Assembly (NCBI GenBank): GCA_007135355.1
Contig: SLJA01000008.1
Location: 1 to 14,803, forward strand
Source of the DNA: Wenzhouxiangella sp.
GTDB taxonomy: Bacteria; Pseudomonadota; Gammaproteobacteria; Xanthomonadales; Wenzhouxiangellaceae
Direction of reading: 5' to 3'
Length of the DNA stretch: 14,803 nucleotides
Positions 12,761-14,803 of the stretch are shown here, piece by piece. The notes under the pieces are model-generated. The model saw only the letters and a program-made list of their open reading frames with translations, was not told where the DNA came from and did no database searches. The position numbers were made by a program, and so were the translations under genes. Every line of letters begins with the position of its first letter. Within the stretch, counting starts at the first letter, position 1.

Positions 12761-13684
12761 ATGAAACTCCTCCGCACTCTCCATCCCGCCCCGGCCGACG
12801 CCCAGCCGACCGCCCTGGCCATTGGCAACTTCGATGGGCTGCATCGCGGCCACCAGGCGCTGGTGGCTGCGGCGGTGGCCTGTGCGCCGCGGCTGGAGCC
12901 GGCCTTGATGTGCTTCGAGCCGTTGCCGGCCACGCTGTTTCGCCCGCACTATCCCGTGCCGCGATTGATGGGTGTACGGGACCGGTTGCAAGGTGCCCGG
13001 CGCCTGGGCATCCAGAGAGTGTTCATGCCGCGCTTCAACCGCGCCTTCGCTGCGCTGAGTCCGGAGGTCTTTGTCAGCCGTGCCATCGTGGCGGCGGCCC
13101 GGGCCGAGCGGGTGGTGGTGGGTGCGGATTTTCGATTCGGTGCGCGCGCGGCCGGTGATGTCGATCTGCTCCAACAGCTTGGCCGACAGCACGGTTTTGC
13201 CGTCCAGGTGATCGAGCCGGTGCGTCAGCAGGCTGACAAGATTTCGTCCAGCCAGATCCGCGGCCTGCTGGCCACTGGAGAGATTGCTGCGGCCAACGCG
13301 CTGCTGGGCCGTCCCTATGCGCTGTCTGGGCGCGTCCTGCGCGGCCAGCAGCTGGGGCGGCGACTTGGCTTTCCGACCGTCAACCTGCGCCCGCCCGTGC
13401 CACCGGCTCTGGCCGGTGTTTTTGCCGTCCGGGTCAGCGGTGCCGATTTCGATCGCACACCCGGGGTAGCCAATCTTGGCCGCAGGCCCACCGTGGCCGG
13501 CGCTGAGTGGCTGCTTGAGGTCCACCTGTTTGATTACCAGGGCGAGCTGTATGGTCGCCATCTGCAGGTGGAGTTCGTGGCCCGCCTGCGCGCCGAGGAA
13601 AAATTCGATTCGCTCGATGCCATGGTCGACCAGATGCATCGTGACGCTTCCCGGGCCCGCCAGTTGCTGGCCGACGCCGCCTGA
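12761..13684 (+). CDS. ribF: Bifunctional riboflavin kinase / FAD synthetase
   Basis: RibF phosphorylates riboflavin to FMN and then adenylates FMN to FAD in the cytoplasm. The 307-residue protein is of normal length. The N-terminal FAD synthetase domain carries the nucleotidyl-transferase motif GNFDGLHRGHQ at 22-32 and VVGADFRFG at 119-127, with KISSSQIR at 160-167. The C-terminal riboflavin kinase domain carries GRRLGFPTVNL at 199-209, GVANLGRRPT and the LEVHLFDYQGELYGRHLQVEF block. The ATG at 12761 gives the family-like opening; no clear Shine-Dalgarno is seen. The murJ-ribF-ileS order is common in gammaproteobacteria. It ends 27 bases before ileS, suggesting co-transcription. Confidence 0.95.
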   Translation: MKLLRTLHPAPADAQPTALAIGNFDGLHRGHQALVAAAVACAPRLEPALMCFEPLPATLFRPHYPVPRLMGVRDRLQGARRLGIQRVFMPRFNRAFAALSPEVFVSRAIVAAARAERVVVGADFRFGARAAGDVDLLQQLGRQHGFAVQVIEPVRQQADKISSSQIRGLLATGEIAAANALLGRPYALSGRVLRGQQLGRRLGFPTVNLRPPVPPALAGVFAVRVSGADFDRTPGVANLGRRPTVAGAEWLLEVHLFDYQGELYGRHLQVEFVARLRAEEKFDSLDAMVDQMHRDASRARQLLADAA

Positions 13685-13711
13685 GCGAACAAACAACCTT
13701 ACACTAGCCCC

Positions 13712-14803
13712 ATGGACTACAAAGACACGATCAATCTGCCGCAGACGGCGTTCCCCATGAAAGCCTCGCTGGCCAACCGCGAGCCGAAAATGCTGGCCGA
13801 CTGGCAGGCGCGCGACCTGTACCGATGCATCCAGGAGGCCACCGCACAGCGCCCGGCTTTCGTCCTGCATGACGGTCCACCCTACGCCAACGGCGATATC
13901 CACATCGGGCATGCGGTCAACAAGATCCTGAAAGATATCGTGGTGCGCTCGGCCCTGCTGGCCGGCTACCGCTCGCCCTATGTGCCCGGCTGGGATTGCC
14001 ATGGATTGCCGATCGAGCTGCAGGTGGAGAAAAAGGTCGGCAAGGTCGGGCACAAGGTCGATGCCGTGACTTTCCGACAGAAATGCCGTGAATACGCCGA
14101 CAAGCAGATCGACAAGCAGTCAGCCGACTTCCAGCGCCTCGGCGGTCTGGGCGACTGGGGCCGCCGCTATGCCACGCGTGATTTCCGCTACGAGGCCGAC
14201 ATGCTGCGCGCCCTGGCCCGCATCGTCGAACGCGGCCACTTGAAGCGTGGTGTGAAGCCGGTGCACTGGTGCTTCGACTGCGGCTCGGCCCTGGCCGAGG
14301 CCGAAATCGAATACCAGGACAAGACCTCGACCGCGATCGACGTGCTGTTTCCGGCCGTCGACCGGGCGATTCTGGCCGAGCGTTTCGGCGCCCGCGATCT
14401 TGAGCCGCGGGCCGGCGTGCTGATCTGGACCACGACGCCGTGGACGATTCCGGCCAACCTGGCCGTGTGTCTGCATGCCGAGCTCGACTATGTGCTGCTG
14501 CGAGGCAGCCAGGGCAGCCGACGGGTTGAGGTGGTGGTGGCGGCTGAACTGAAAGATGCCGTGGCCGGCAGACTGGGCCTGGACGCGGTCGAAGTGCTGG
14601 GGCAGGCTCGCGGCCAGGCGCTGGAGCATCTGCTGCTGCAGCATCCCTACAACGGCCGCCAGGTGCCGGTGATCCTTGGTGAGCACGTCACCACCGAGAC
14701 CGGCACCGGCGCCGTGCACACCGCGCCCGGCCACGGTCAGGAAGACTTCGAAGTCGGCCAGCGCTACGGGCTGGAGGTCTACAACCCGGTCGACGGCCGC
14801 GGC
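13712..14803 (+). CDS. ileS: Isoleucyl-tRNA synthetase, N-terminal part (cut by window end)
   Basis: IleS charges tRNA-Ile with isoleucine. The frame is open from the ATG at 13712 to the window end, giving 364 of an expected 900-950 residues; it is cut by the window, not broken. The start MDYKDTINLPQTAFPM parallels E. coli MSDYKSTLNLPETGFPM. The class I signature HIGH is at residues 64-67 in PYANGDIHIGHAVNKILKD, followed by PGWDCHGLPIE. HWCFDCGSALAEAEIEY precedes the CP1 editing domain, which begins within the window and shows WTTTPWTIPANLAV and GTGAVHTAPGHGQEDF, the sites that clear mischarged valine. The KMSKS loop lies beyond the end. It follows ribF by 27 bases. Confidence 0.97.
   Translation, partial: MDYKDTINLPQTAFPMKASLANREPKMLADWQARDLYRCIQEATAQRPAFVLHDGPPYANGDIHIGHAVNKILKDIVVRSALLAGYRSPYVPGWDCHGLPIELQVEKKVGKVGHKVDAVTFRQKCREYADKQIDKQSADFQRLGGLGDWGRRYATRDFRYEADMLRALARIVERGHLKRGVKPVHWCFDCGSALAEAEIEYQDKTSTAIDVLFPAVDRAILAERFGARDLEPRAGVLIWTTTPWTIPANLAVCLHAELDYVLLRGSQGSRRVEVVVAAELKDAVAGRLGLDAVEVLGQARGQALEHLLLQHPYNGRQVPVILGEHVTTETGTGAVHTAPGHGQEDFEVGQRYGLEVYNPVDGRG

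Noticed and set aside
13712..13726. MDYKD at the start of IleS resembling an epitope tag
   Set aside because: E. coli IleS naturally begins MSDYKSTLNLPE; the resemblance is the native family sequence, not engineering.
12455..14053. 532-codon open frame on the - strand across murJ, ribF and ileS
   Set aside because: It lies antisense to three well-recognised genes, and its low-complexity Arg/Gly/Pro/His-rich product is what high G+C coding DNA gives in a shadow frame.
1..14803. Defence, mobile, CRISPR or secondary-metabolite system
   Set aside because: All recognised genes are housekeeping or envelope genes, and I found no terminal inverted repeats, transposase, repeat-spacer array or integrase signature on either strand.

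Overview
The window is about 62% G+C and tightly packed, with short intergenic gaps and many 4-base ATGA stop/start overlaps. Every recognisable protein is of proteobacterial type. The block rpsT (divergent) | murJ-ribF-ileS is a classic gammaproteobacterial arrangement. A dTDP-rhamnose block followed by a xanB-type manC, together with ExoI (SbcB), points to a gammaproteobacterium. From memory of gene orders, it may lie near Xanthomonadales/Wenzhouxiangella-like lineages, but the exact lineage is inference. This looks like chromosomal backbone: I see no mobile element, CRISPR array, tRNA, rRNA or toxin/defence cassette.

Layout. (1) Positions 96-4758, + strand: rfbA, rfbC, rfbD and manC joined by ATGA overlaps, then a secreted DUF1684 protein overlapping manC by 14 bases. 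The first three make dTDP-L-rhamnose (rfbB is not in the window) and manC makes GDP-mannose; both are precursors for O-antigen or exopolysaccharide. (2) A hairpin at 4793-4823 separates this operon from a convergent secreted ComEA-like helix-hairpin-helix protein (4844-5125, -). (3) A small unrecognised gene (5349-5657, +) lies behind a structured leader. It is followed by a 235-base AT-rich gap and then sbcB (5893-7347, -). (4) msrA, a histidine-phosphatase-fold protein, an SDR oxidoreductase and a DUF4124-SLT lytic transglycosylase run rightward (7443-10061). (5) A universal stress protein and rpsT lie on the - strand (10089-10946). (6) murJ, ribF and ileS run rightward to the window end; ileS is cut off by the window.

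The most unusual signal is the gap 5658-5892 between two convergent genes. It has two perfect, head-to-head DnaA boxes 5 bases apart, a consensus match to the IHF site abutting a third consensus DnaA box, short repeats and a drop to 38% G+C (53 of 140 bases at 5751-5890). Convergent genes need no promoter there, so this may be a DnaA-control locus (DARS- or datA-like) or an origin-like element. That is an inference from sequence motifs only.

Smaller points: a phosphatase-fold protein lacking its second catalytic histidine; a GTG start for rpsT with a near-consensus promoter; a murJ start at GTG 11071 that puts its key residues in exact E. coli register; and an unknown secreted protein apparently coupled to manC. 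I found no clear novel multi-gene system.
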